Shown here one piece after another: positions 32,525-42,572 of a DNA stretch of 64,000 nt. A program made the translations under genes and the position numbers. Under the pieces are notes generated by a model that was not told the origin of the DNA, searched no databases, and saw only the letters and a program-made list of their open reading frames with translations. Within the stretch, counting starts at the first letter, position 1. Each line of letters starts with the position of its first letter. Source of the stretch: Hesseltinella vesiculosa (Eukaryota; Mucoromycota; Mucoromycetes; Mucorales; Cunninghamellaceae). Where the stretch lies: contig MCGT01000009.1 in assembly GCA_002104935.1 (NCBI GenBank), forward strand, positions 1-64,000, written 5' to 3'.

Positions 32525-35500
32525 TTAATACGAATGTACCGAGCTTGCAGAGGCTCTGCGTTCTGCACGGTCATAGCCGATGCGAGATCTTTCTTGCTTT
32601 TGCATGAATCGCTGGGCTCGGCCGCTGTGGTCAAGGGATGGGGCAGTTGGCTGGTCAAATTGATGCTTAGCTATCATTGTATCCCATGCCTTGAGGGTGA
32701 GTACTTTGAGTACATCTAAGACTAAAAAGGTGGCCAAGGAGATAGCGAGGATGATCATACCAACTGACCAACCAATGCCTTCAATGGCAGGGCTTTCGTT
32801 GAACATACCATAGACCGAGAGGACAAGCGCAATGATTTGGGTCCCCAGCACAACAGCTGTGAAAGGCCACGATGGTATGCTCTTCCAACAAAAACCATCT
32901 ACACGGGTTGAGAAAATAACAAAGTGAGGAGCTAAGACACAAGAAAAAAAAATGGAGTGGGTGAGCTACCAAATTCTTGAGAATTTTTGGGTATTTACCG
33001 GATGAGATGTGCAGGTACATAACAGTTGCTAATTTTCCAGGGGAATAATGTAGTACATCACGGAAGATATAAAAATGAGCAAACGATACCCCGGCTAGAG
33101 CTACTGCCAGGACACAGGATAGAAAGATCAGTTGCGGGAGCTTCCAACGTTCAGGGTGTTTGTTGATGCTGACGTTATCGACGGCCATAATAAGAGTGGC
33201 GGCATCGTTAAGGACGGAAATCAATATTAGAAATACAGGCGGCATTTGCCAATCCTCAGCTAAAGTGACAACAAAAAAAAAGAGCAGAAAATGGATGGTT
33301 GAGGAAACGCGGTAAAGCGCATAAGAGTACAGTCGATGGAAGATCACGCGTGATGTTTTGACAGCCTCGATGATAGCCGACAACCCTGGTTCTAGCAACA
33401 CCACATCAGAGGCGGACCGAGCAGCGTCAGTGCTTCCTTCCACGGCAATACCCACATTAGCTTTTCGCAGGGCAGCCGCATCGTTGACACCATCGCCTGT
33501 CATTGCCACAAAGTGTCCGAGGTTCTGCAATAGTTCCACTACGCGATACTTGTGTTCTACGAGTGGGAAAAAATGTAAGCCTCTCTTCTCTCACTCTTTC
33601 TAGATCTTACCGGGAATGACTCGGGCAAATCCATCTGCACGTAGGCATTCCTTGGCCAGCTGTGCTTCTGAGAGAGAAGGGTCAACAATATGATCGGCAT
33701 CCAGGATATTTGGCCCCATGCCTAAGCGAGCGGCTACTTCTTTGGCAATGACGGTTTGATCGCCAGTGATCATCTTGACCGAGATACCATAGTCCGCGCA
33801 TTCTCGGATGGTTTTCATGGAGTCATGGCGAGGAGGATCGATTAGACTGAACATGCCCACTAGTTCCCATCCGCCGTTGTTTTCGAGAGTGCGTGCGACA
33901 CCCAGCGCACGAAGTCCGCGGTTGGCAAAGCTGTCCACCATCTGCTCAGCGGTTGGGTTACCACCAACGAGTTGGAGGATTACTTGCGGAGCGCCCTTGG
34001 CTACACGGAAGCTTACGCCTTGGTGGTCCACAGTTGCTTGTGACATTTTGTCGACGGGATTGAAGGGATTAAATGACACGACGGAGTAGCCTTGGACATG
34101 GTTATGTTCGATTAAATGATGAGCGCCATCGCCTGCTGAGCGTACCGCCACTTCGATGGGGTCCTTGGTCCCCATCTCACTGGCTAGGTACGCATAGAGG
34201 ATCAAGTCTTCCTTGGTATAGTCATCATTTAAAAATGGCTCATCAAATGTCAGCCGATTTAAGGTCAAGGTACCGGTTTTGTCACTACATAAAATAGACA
34301 CAGAGGCCAGTTCCTCGACAGCTGTCAGACGCTTGATAATCACATGACGTTTAGCCAACTGCTTTGCACCAATGGCCATAGTGACCGACATGACTGTAGG
34401 CAGACCAACAGGAATTCTAGTATACAAATAAAAAAGTATTAGCAGGTGATTGTAGTATTGAAATGATGTACGTTTCAGAACTTACGCAGCGATGGTCAGG
34501 ACAACCATTTCATTCAAGGCAGCCAAAACATGCTCGCCGGACACAAAGCCAAATTTGATTTTTTGTTCCACAAGATTTACAATGAAGATCACAGCAACTA
34601 ACACCAAGGTGGCGATGATTAAAAAATTGCCAATATAGTTGATGACCTTCTGGAAGTGGCCGCTGTCAGTGGTGACAGTGATGAGGCTTGCAGCTCGACC
34701 AATAAAGGAATGTGGTCCAGTTCGTACCACAACAGCCTGCTGTTGCCCTTGTTTCACAATGCATGAGGAGTAGACAATGTCACCTTTGGCTTTTTTCACG
34801 AGAAAAGATTCGCCAGTGAGAGTGCTTTGATCCACTGATAGATCGCATTCTGCCAGTTCACCATTGACGCCTACACCTAGCAACCGAGCGTCCGCAGGGA
34901 TGATATCGCCCAAACGTAAGATAATGATGTCACCTATGACGAGTTCAGAGGCATCGACTTCAACCAATTGTCCTTGGCGCCAACACTTCGTCCTTAGGGC
35001 AAGCCCTTTTTTCAGTGATACCACAGCCGAGTCTGCACGGGCTTCTTCCACGTATCCTATCACTGCGTTGACAATTAGCATGCCCAATATAATTCCAAAA
35101 TCGATCCAATCCTTGGTCACAGCCGTTAAGATCACCGATATCATCATAAGGTAGGCGATAGCACCTGTGACTGCAAAAGCGAGCTGTGAGTCAGTGTACG
35201 TGATTTTTTTTTTTTGGGAGGACAGTGAAAAGGGCAAGCAGAGAGGAACGCGAGACAGAAGCAGGGCGAAAGAAAAAAAGAAAAAAAAATACTACTTACA
35301 AAAGGATAGAAAGTGCAAAAGCTTGTTACGGCGTTTTTCTGGCAGTTCGTTACGACCAAAGCGAGCAAGGCGTTCATGGACTTGGTCATTTGTCAGGCCC
35401 TTGGAAGGTGGGGTATGTAAAAGCTCTTCAATGTGAGGAGGAATGTCGTCGACCCAGCCCTTGCTGACGGGCTTTTCGCTTGGGCGTCTTGTGGTGGTGA

Positions 35501-35558
35501 GAGGAACAGCCTCTTCCATGATTGGTTCAGGATAATCAGAAGAAGAAATGTAGGCCAT
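32525..35558 (-). CDS. PMA1: Plasma-membrane H+-ATPase (P-type, subfamily IIIA)
   Basis: Five or so exons. Ordered P-type motifs: GWVDDIPPHIEELLHTPPSKGL, the DQSTLTGESFLV actuator loop, CSDKTGTLTLNRL with the phosphorylated Asp, FNPFNPVDKMSQAT, KGAPQVILQL, MITGDQTVIAKEVA and MTGDGVNDAAALRKANVGIAV. The last cytosolic loop leads into the C-terminal membrane helices (FFFVVTLAEDW to LSVYGMFNE). It pumps protons out of the cell to energise nutrient uptake. The first intron ends in CTTTTGCAG, giving FLSFFTGAIAYLM. A short C-terminus ending SSVHSY is in the range of fungal enzymes and would carry regulatory Ser/Thr. Confidence 0.9.
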
Positions 35559-35905
35559 TTCAACTCAATTGAAAGAGAAAGGACAAAAAAAAGCGCTTTT
35601 TTTTTGTTTGTCTCACGTTGACCAAAAAATCTAAATTTAGGAAGCAGGCAAAGCCCACTTTTTCCGCCACGGTTCTGCGTTCAGCAATTCAATTGACCAT
35701 TGGGCCAAGCTAGAATTCCAGGAAGCTATTGAGGATTTAAGCCACTATGATGTTACAAAACGACCATCCTTTTCACTCAGGGATAAAACTTTGGATTGTC
35801 GATCCGGATCGACATATGACTTTTAAGAATGCGTTACCGAAAGTTAATAAGGTTAATTAATTTTTTACGCATTTCTTAAAGAGAAAATGTCGAGGGTTTT
35901 ATTTT

Positions 35906-38423
35906 CTAAATGCTATCCTTTGGGCAAATCATATCCTTGTAGTCCTTGATCGTACCAAAGAATTTGCTCAACACACCTTTGTCGCAGATCCAGATTTCGT
36001 TACATACAGTGCTGATGAATCGTTCGTCGTGAGATACAATAATCACGCCACCTTTGTATTGACCCAAAGCATCTTGTAAAGCATCCATAGATTCCATATC
36101 CAAGTGATTGGTAGGCTAAAAAAATAAAATAAAAATAAGAACAAAATGAGATGAACTATACAGGAAAGGTAAAGGTAACGTACTTCATCCAGCACCAAGA
36201 TGTGGGGATTTTGAGCACTGAGACACGCAAATGCAACGCGCGATTTTTGACCCCCAGATAAAGTCTTCATCACCTGCAAACCAACCATGCCAGTGATACC
36301 AAATGAACCGAGGTAACGGCGGTATTCTTCTTCAGTCTTGCCGGGGAATTTATCGGCCATGAAGGCAACGGCAGATTTGGACAGGTCGAGTTGGTCAATG
36401 TGGTGCTGGGTAAAGTAGGCCATGCGCAGTCGGCCATTGCGATGAACCAATCCACTGAGAGGTGAATTCTGGCCAATTAAAAGCTTGAGCATCGTAGATT
36501 TACCTGGGGTACAAAAGAAATGAATATCTAAACGAAAAAAAAAAAGAATCACGGCCAGCAAACTTACCAGCACCGTTGGGGCCAACGATGGCGACACGAG
36601 AATCCATACGAACGTCCAAATTGATACCAGTGAGTACGGTCCTGGCTGCACTGTAGCCAAAGGTGACATCATCCATTTGAATAATGGGAGGTGACAGAGC
36701 GTCAGGGTCGGAAAATTGGAATGTCACAAGCTTCTCGTCCTCAGGACGCTCGAGTACAGGTAATTTTTCCAAAACCTTGATTTTGGATTGAGCTTGGGGA
36801 GCACGCTTAGCATTGTATCTCCACCGATCAATAAAGTCTTGCAAGTGTTGTCGGTATTGCAGCTGCGATTCGTATTCGCGTAGTTGGTTTCGTCGACGTT
36901 CTTCTTTGGTGCCATAGAAGTTAGAAAAGTTGCCCTTATAGTAATTCAAAGTTTCAGAATGCATATGCAGAATGTCAGTCGCGACTTCGTCCAAGAATTC
37001 TAATAAAAATATAAAATCAGCCATGCCCTCTCCTCCTCCCTTTAGCACTTGCCTCGATCGTGGGACACCACCAACAAAGTGTTTGGCCAAGTTTGGAGAT
37101 AGCGTTCCAGCCATACAATAGCAGGAATATCCAACATGTTATCGGGTTCATCAAGCATCAGCACATCAGGCTTACAAAACAGTGAGCGAGCAAGACTGAT
37201 ACGCATGCGCCAACCACCTGAGAATTCCTTGGTTGCTCGCTTTTGATCTTCGGAAGAGAACCCAAGACCGGCAAGAATGGCAGAGGCCCTGATTGAAAAT
37301 AAAATAAACATTTCATCAGTGGATTTTGCTCAATGGAAACTGTGGAAGCCTTACTTTGCTTCAGCCTTGTCGCTTTCGATGTCTTGCAGCTTTGTAAAGA
37401 CATCCCGCAGTTCCTTGTTGGCAAGGTCCAGTTGATTGTTCAGCGACTCCTTGACATGATCTTCCATGAATTCACCTCGAAGCTCATGTTCTATTTCATT
37501 GATAGTGGCAACATGTTCGCGTTCCTTGGCTAACAAATGTTCACGCCAGACATCGGCACGCAGAACCATATCAATAGCCCGTGTTTCATCGCCATGTACC
37601 TAAACGTAGAAAAAGGCGTGGTTTAGCAAATTGAGAATCCTGAAGGTAAGTTGCCTATCACTCTCTTTCTCTCGCTATCACTTACTTCTTGCTCCACATA
37701 CAGCACTGAAATGTGGCTGGGAACGCTGATTTCACGACGAGCAATGGCACGCAACAAGGTGGACTTGCCGATACCGTTTTTGCCTACCAAACCATAGCGA
37801 CGGCCAAAGGCAAGAGTCAGGCTGGCATCGGTCAAGATACGGTTGCCAGCAAATGAGATGTCAAAGTTGTCAACCTTGATGTCCTTGTTTTTGCCCTTGG
37901 TTGTGGTATAATCCAGAATGGGGTTGTAAAGTTTATATTCTTCTTGCAGTTGGCGCTCAGTTTCCAGCAAGCGAGAAGCTTCATAGGCAACTCGTTGGTT
38001 GGATCGCTCTTGGCGTTTGGCTATCTTGCTTGCAATCTTGGCTTCAGCCTTGCGCAATTTATCTTGATCAACTTGGGATTGTACGCGGCGTCCAGACACA
38101 TGATCCAAGTCAACCTGAGTGCGACTCAATGCCGTGGTTGCCGACATGTTGGATTGGTCACCAATTGTGATTGCTTGATCCAGCTTTTTAGATTGTCTAT
38201 CATCTTTTGCAGTGTCCTTGTGCACGTACATCTTGGTCAGTTCTTGGCAGACATGGTCGATCTGGGCTGGATCGCCTCCAGCATCCTCCAGAATTGGCTT
38301 GACAAATTCTTGAATGGCATCTTCATCCTCTTCAAAGCCACTTTCGTTCAGGTAGCCTTCAATGTATTCAACAATTGCATCATCAGCTTCGGGAATGGCT
38401 TGGCGAATTAATACAAGTGCCAT
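35906..38423 (-). CDS. GCN20: ABC-F ATPase Gcn20/ABCF3
   Basis: About six exons. The N-terminal region ([22 protein letters not shown]) is the Gcn1-binding domain type. Two soluble ABC modules follow. The first has Walker [18 protein letters not shown], signature [17 protein letters not shown] and Walker [11 protein letters not shown]. The second has [14 protein letters not shown] (split by an intron after GAG), [12 protein letters not shown] and [13 protein letters not shown]. The NML variant in the first D-loop is typical of Gcn20 rather than a defect. With Gcn1 it activates the kinase Gcn2 at starved ribosomes. The start lies about 60 bp from the left end of the Fanzor-bearing transposon, which may therefore affect its promoter. 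Confidence 0.9.
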
Positions 38424-38480
38424 GACTTTTGAATTTATCGTAAGAGATGCAGACGAGGAAAAAAAAAAGCCTGAATAAGA

Positions 38481-38575
38481 GGATTTTTTGTGATGATTGG
38501 CGCGCAGGATAAAAATTTTAGCAGGCAAACCTGATTTTCTCCACCCGCAAACCAGATCTCAAGTGCACGCAAAGC
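38481..38575 (+). repeat. Left terminal inverted repeat of the Fanzor element
   Basis: GATGATTGGCGCGCAGGATA and the following AAAATTTTAGCAGGCAAA match the MITE arm base for base over about 38 positions. Beyond this it keeps only motifs (CCCGCAAACCAG, GTGCACGCAAAGC). The outermost 10 bases differ from CAGTATTTTT. Confidence 0.75.
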
Positions 38576-38756
38576 TTTAAAAAAAAGAAGGGGAACTAGA
38601 GTATCGTAGTGTGACTCGCAGTGTGACTGATCGGCCCTTGGCAACCACTCATCTGGGACTCTTATAGTGAACACCAGGGAAATAGCTTTTTCATGTACCC
38701 AGCGGATAACCCCACCACGTCATCATTTTATTTACGGTAAACGATCAAGATATGAG

Positions 38757-39029
38757 CTATGCGATTAAATCCTTCGGTGGATTTCCATTAAACTCCTTGC
38801 AATAGTTGTAGCAACTGGTGCACGGAATTCCAACAGTTCCTGCGATCTCTGTGTAGGACATTCGAAGAACGTATCTGCATTCCCATATTTTATATTGTAT
38901 TGCTGGGTCGATCTTGTTACGTCCACGCTGTGTCGGGTAATTGACGTTGATCATCTCTGCTTGCTCTTCTTGAGAGTCTTGGTTGCCCATGCATTCGAAT
39001 AGTTGAAAGATGGATTCGTTGCAATACAC
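38757..39029 (-). CDS. Small helix-turn-helix protein, possible transposase DNA-binding domain
   Basis: A 90-residue ORF. The core GRNKIDPAIQYKIWECRYVL followed by RMSYTEIAGTVGIP and TSCYNYCKEF has the spacing of the first helix-turn-helix of Tc1/mariner-type transposases: a Pro-rich lead, helix, ...SYTEIAxxVGIP turn, and recognition helix. No DDE domain follows. It might be a stand-alone DNA-binding remnant of the transposase of this element, or an exon of a larger broken gene. It lies near the left TIR inside the Fanzor element. Confidence 0.5.
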   Translation of the reverse strand: MYCNESIFQLFECMGNQDSQEEQAEMINVNYPTQRGRNKIDPAIQYKIWECRYVLRMSYTEIAGTVGIPCTSCYNYCKEFNGNPPKDLIA

Positions 39030-39090
39030 AAATTAATAGTTCATAATTGTTTAGTGATTAAGCAATTTTTGAAAGAAGAAAGACTTTTTA

Positions 39091-39543
39091 TTATGGTGAA
39101 GAATTAGCCAAATTTACAAATTCTGAACGCAATTTATCAACTGGCACCGCTGCATCCACCAGTTCCATTACTTTGAGCTTTGACATCAGATACTCAACGC
39201 TGAACTGAGGTTTTTGAGAGCTGGGCAACGCGTGTTCCATTTGTGTCCCAAACAAAAACATCATTGTTTCCATGGTAAGAATGTTTCTTTTGGCTTTGGG
39301 CGGGCTGTTGGCAGTGGGCTGGCATAGTTCGTTTAACCAACGCTGGGCAGCTCTTTGGTGCACATTGTATCGGCGTGTAATCTTTGCTATTGATATATCG
39401 CGGTTTTGTATGGCTTGGAAGAGGACCACGTGTTTTATCGCATTTGAGTATCTTTGATAGCGCCTTTTCTTTTTATTTACTGGTCGTTGTTGGGGCTGTT
39501 GGCGGCCATCTTCTTGAATAAAGCGAGGAGCTGTGTTATTCAT
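39091..39543 (-). CDS. Hypothetical helix-turn-helix protein inside the Fanzor element
   Basis: 150 residues, intact. A basic, Gln-rich N-terminus (KKKRRYQRYSNAIK) precedes a likely homeodomain-like helix-turn-helix: AIQNRDISIAKITRRYNVHQ and RAAQRWLNEL. The C-terminal half (ETMMFLFGTQMEHALP, YLMSKLKVMELVDAAVPVDKL) is helical and unrecognised. It begins with MNNTAPRF preceded by a plausible AT-rich leader. Position and DNA-binding look suggest a role in recognising transposon ends or regulating the element, which is inference. It is not an obvious shadow of another gene. Confidence 0.55.
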   Translation of the reverse strand: MNNTAPRFIQEDGRQQPQQRPVNKKKRRYQRYSNAIKHVVLFQAIQNRDISIAKITRRYNVHQRAAQRWLNELCQPTANSPPKAKRNILTMETMMFLFGTQMEHALPSSQKPQFSVEYLMSKLKVMELVDAAVPVDKLRSEFVNLANSSP

Positions 39544-39579
39544 GTTTTACCAAATTGAAACTTCAATGTGCCTTTTATA

Positions 39580-40110
39580 AATGCCCGTTCAAAAATGTTT
39601 AAAGAGTAAAAAGCTGGTATTAACCGACATCCCTTTTCTCAACGGGTTCAAATTGTCACAGACGTTCTTGTTGCCTTTTTTGATGATGATCCCACCCACA
39701 CTTTGGAGGAGGCGAAATTGGCCTTGGAAGAAAAGTTTGCCTCGCTCGCACTGCATGCTTACTTTGAAAAAGGTGCAGCTTGGGGTTTAGTCTGCAGAAA
39801 TTGAGTACGTGAACTTATCGTTTCAATAGCGAAAAGCTCTTCATCAACAGCAAGATCCATTGGATCAGCTCCATGTTCATCAATAACATGCCCTTGTCCA
39901 TCCTCGTAAAGAAACTGAGATTTTTTTTTGAAATGACTGTAGGACCGCAAGTACTTCTGTTCTTTTGACAAAACTTACCGTTTCTGGAAGTTGGAGAATA
40001 CAAAAGAGATATGGTGAGTGCAAGTTGTCATAAAGGAAGGTAAGACTTACGTTCGTGACGAAAAACAAAATCGTGACGCTAAAGTTGTATTGCTGCACAT
40101 ATTCAGGTGT
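39580..40110. other. Coding-like segments without clear family between the HTH ORF and Fanzor
   Basis: On the plus strand a frame from about 39620 to 39804 reads DVLVAFFDDDPTHTLEEAKL and then ALEEKFASLALHAYF, which looks like real protein but has an upstream stop. On the minus strand FLYEDGQGHVIDEHGADPMD with DLAVDEELFAIETI follows a good intron (GTAAGTTTTG...AATCTCAG). I recognise neither. They could be exons of an element-encoded gene. This is also the interval 3' of the Fanzor ORF, where guide RNA sequence of such systems is often found. Confidence 0.35.
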
Positions 40111-40112
40111 CG

Positions 40113-42067
40113 TCATACAATATTATTAGCAGGGGCAGTTTCAGGCTGCCTGGGAGGAGTGGATTCTTGCGGATCGGGGGTGAGCCTAGTAAGGATGGAG
40201 GGGCGGTAACCAAACTGGACGACATGTGTTGCAATTGAGAGGATGTTGCGGGCCGCGTTGCGATCCCTGTGCCACAGTGTTCTGCAATTTTCGCATTTGA
40301 GAACAGAGTACAACATTAGGTCGTCTGCGGTTGAGCGAGGTGAGGTGGCGGCGGTGATGGTGTTGGTGGTGCGAGTGCTGATGTGAAGGTGGGCTGGTTC
40401 GAAGTGATAATGGTGGTAAGGACATGGAGCCGTGATGATCCTTCATCGTCGTGCGTGCAGCTGCTGGAAACGGTTGTTCCAAGCACTCGGCCAGGCTTCT
40501 CTTCGTCCAGCTCTTCCCGTGTTTTCTTGATGTGCTTTGTCATGGTGATAGTGATGGTTTCTTCATTGGTGAAAAAGTATCCGTTGATGTGATTTTGGAT
40601 ACGCTGGAAGGGTTGGAGCGGCATGTCGGTGAGACGAACGTCGTTGTCGAAACGCGAGGCAAGTCGAGAACGTCTGGGTTCACCTTGACATGATTCAACG
40701 AGCGCGTTGCGCAGCGAGAGCACACTTGCGATGTGAGGTATTCGTCGACCTCGACAGCAGCAAACGGAATTGAGCATCTGTCCTTTTGTAAGCAGCCTTG
40801 ACTCTTTTTTGATAGGCCAGCTTGTGTCTTTCTTCCCTTGAATACAGATATGCCAATGTTTGCTGCACCGTAAAAGACAACATGCAGTTTCCTCGTGTCA
40901 TTGGCCACTACAGCAAAAAAAAAAGTTCAGGCTTCAATCAGCCTTGTCACTGACTCTCTCTGCTTTCAACCTGTCTTGCACTGCAATTGGATCACGGCTT
41001 GTGATTTTACCAGGCGGGTCCTGTTTGTATTTACCGCCACCATTGATGAGGATGTTCACGACTTCGTCATTTTGGATTTGGCACTGGCGCCAGGTGTTGA
41101 ATTTAGATTTGGCGAATCTGACGGAGGGATAAAACCGAAGTAACTTCATCTAGTTCGCGTTCAGGTATTCAAGGTAGGTATCCATCGTTGCAGGGCACAC
41201 CGTTCGATAGGTTGGGATGGCTGATTCCACTTTGCCGATCCCAGCTTTTCTTTTCCATCGCTGCATTTGCTTCTGGGTCTTCAGAATTTGTCGTCGGTAC
41301 TCCACTGAACTGAAGCTCCTCACTCGATGTGGGAGGCGAGGTAGTTTCAAATCGGCTTCACTAGGTGCAAAGGCTGGAGAGGCAAACATATGAGGGTTGC
41401 AATCGTTCACAGAGGTAATAAGGTCACGGTCGCCCCGGTCGACGGCCCATGGTGATAAGAATGGGAGATCCCATGGCTCAAAGTCTTGCAAAGTCAGCTG
41501 TAGTTGCGGCTGGCTAGGTTTTTTCTTGGCATAAACAGCTGTCATCGCATGACCGTTTGTCGTTATGATGCCGGTAAATACATGCTTACCATTTGGGTTC
41601 TCTTGGCTGAAAAAAAAAAAAACGGGGTCAATGCCTTGTGCATCGCGGGTACTTGTTCCTTTTCCAGCTTACCTGGTAATGGATCGTATATTGGCGAAGT
41701 AGCCTTGATTGATCAGAGCAGCCACACAATTACCCTTCGGTAGCCATGCTTGTTGGCCAGCCGATACTACGATCTCGTAGAGTGCCTGGTTATCCAACGT
41801 CAAGTGCAATTGCTGGAAGGTTGGCGTGGGACAGGGTCCGAGGAGCCGCATGGGCACAGGGTTGACATGCTCAAACGGGAAAAAGTTTCTTGCCAGGAAA
41901 TCGGGTCCAATGAACCGACGCTGCAGACATTTCCTTGACCAGCCAATTTTCTTGGTGGCGGTTGCCACGGTTCGCTGGATGGTGTCGATGGATTTTTTCT
42001 TGAGCTTCGGCCATTTCGTTCCGTCGAACAGCGCTGAGCTGCTCACATCTTGTACCATCGCCCTCAC
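40113..42067 (-). pseudogene. Fanzor (eukaryotic TnpB-like RNA-guided nuclease), probably decayed
   Basis: N-terminal part from about 42067: VQDVSSSALFDGTKWP, KLKKKSIDTIQR, FIGPDFLARNFFPFEHVN. A 67-nt GT-AG intron (41672 to 41606) joins to HVFTGIITTNGHAMTAVYA. Then RuvC-I WAVDRGDRDLITSV (Asp, near 41440) and a FYPSVRFAKSKFNTWR helix. After a second intron comes HVVFYGAANIGISVF, then RuvC-II VEVDEYLTSQVCSRC (Glu and first zinc pair, near 40740). Finally KCENCRTLWHRDRNAARNIL (second zinc pair and RuvC-III Asp, near 40260-40295). All catalytic residues are present. Defects: an in-frame TAG at 41150-41152 between RuvC-I and II, and frame changes between the two zinc pairs (40310-40680) unless further introns exist. 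Probably no longer active. Confidence 0.8.
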
Positions 42068-42221
42068 AAGTCTGCTGTGCTAGCGTCGACCCAAGTTTTT
42101 CCACTGGGCCAGTTTCGTCGAGAGCGTATGATAAGCCCAGGCATTGGTTACTACCACTTGGGGTCGCTTCGGTTGGGTCCAGATTCTGAATTGGAGACTT
42201 CAGCAGCTTGTCGACCACTAT

Positions 42222-42318
42222 GAGGTAGCGTGCAATCAAAGTTATTTTGCCTGTGAATTGGTTTTCTTTTGCCTGCTGAAAAATTTATCCTGCGCGCCAA
42301 TCATCTCTAAAAATACTG
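42222..42318 (-). repeat. Right terminal inverted repeat of the Fanzor element
   Basis: On the minus strand it begins CAGTATTTTTAGAGATGATT and follows the MITE arm for about 95 bases (GCGCGCAGGATAAA, GCAGGCAAAAGAAAACCA, GGCAAAATAA, TTGCACGC). TA follows the terminal CTG on the plus strand. Confidence 0.8.
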
Positions 42319-42572
42319 TATCTTCTTCTCCTTTTTTTTTTTTTTTTTTTTTGTTCCACTCCATTCTGCTTCATCTTTGTCATCTGTATCTCATTCGTAT
42401 TTCGCTTTTGTTCAAAGTAGACATAATTCCTTGTGCTTCTATTAAAAAAGGTATGATGGAAAGTATCATAAACAGATGGCTTGCACAAGAGACTGGCACT
42501 CATCTTTTATTTTTGTTTCACTGTCCCAAGTCTCTCTTCTTCCCTACTTTACTCGCCTTTTAGTTTTGTACA

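Larger units (their letters stand above)
38481..42318. mobile_element. 3.84-kb TIR transposon carrying a Fanzor (eukaryotic TnpB) gene
   Basis: Two blocks in inverted orientation (38481-38575 and 42222-42318) share TTGGCGCGCAGGATAAA and GCAGGCAAA with the arms of the 449-bp MITE at 15684-16132. The right terminus is complete, ending TACTG followed by TA. The left terminus is degenerate beyond GATGATTGGCGCGC. Between them lie, all on the minus strand, a Fanzor gene (40113-42067) and two helix-turn-helix ORFs (39091-39543, 38757-39029). Outside are GCN20 and SEY1, both ordinary genes, so the block is a discrete insertion. Fanzors are known cargo of several eukaryotic transposon families, including mariner-type. 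No complete DDE transposase is seen inside. Confidence 0.75.

Noticed and set aside
35167..35467. Lys/Arg-rich plus-strand ORFs opposite the H+-ATPase first intron
   Set aside because: They run across a T/A-rich intron and its exon on the minus strand; no independent coding evidence.
37190..37260. EPDNMLD in the first Gcn20 ATPase module as a damaged Walker B/D-loop
   Set aside because: Fungal Gcn20 proteins normally have an NML variant here instead of NHL, so this is a family feature, not a lesion.
42285..42350. Poly-T run right of the Fanzor element as a LINE insertion mark
   Set aside because: It lies outside the TIR, is in the SEY1 promoter, and no LINE 3' end adjoins it; such T-tracts are common in promoters throughout the window.
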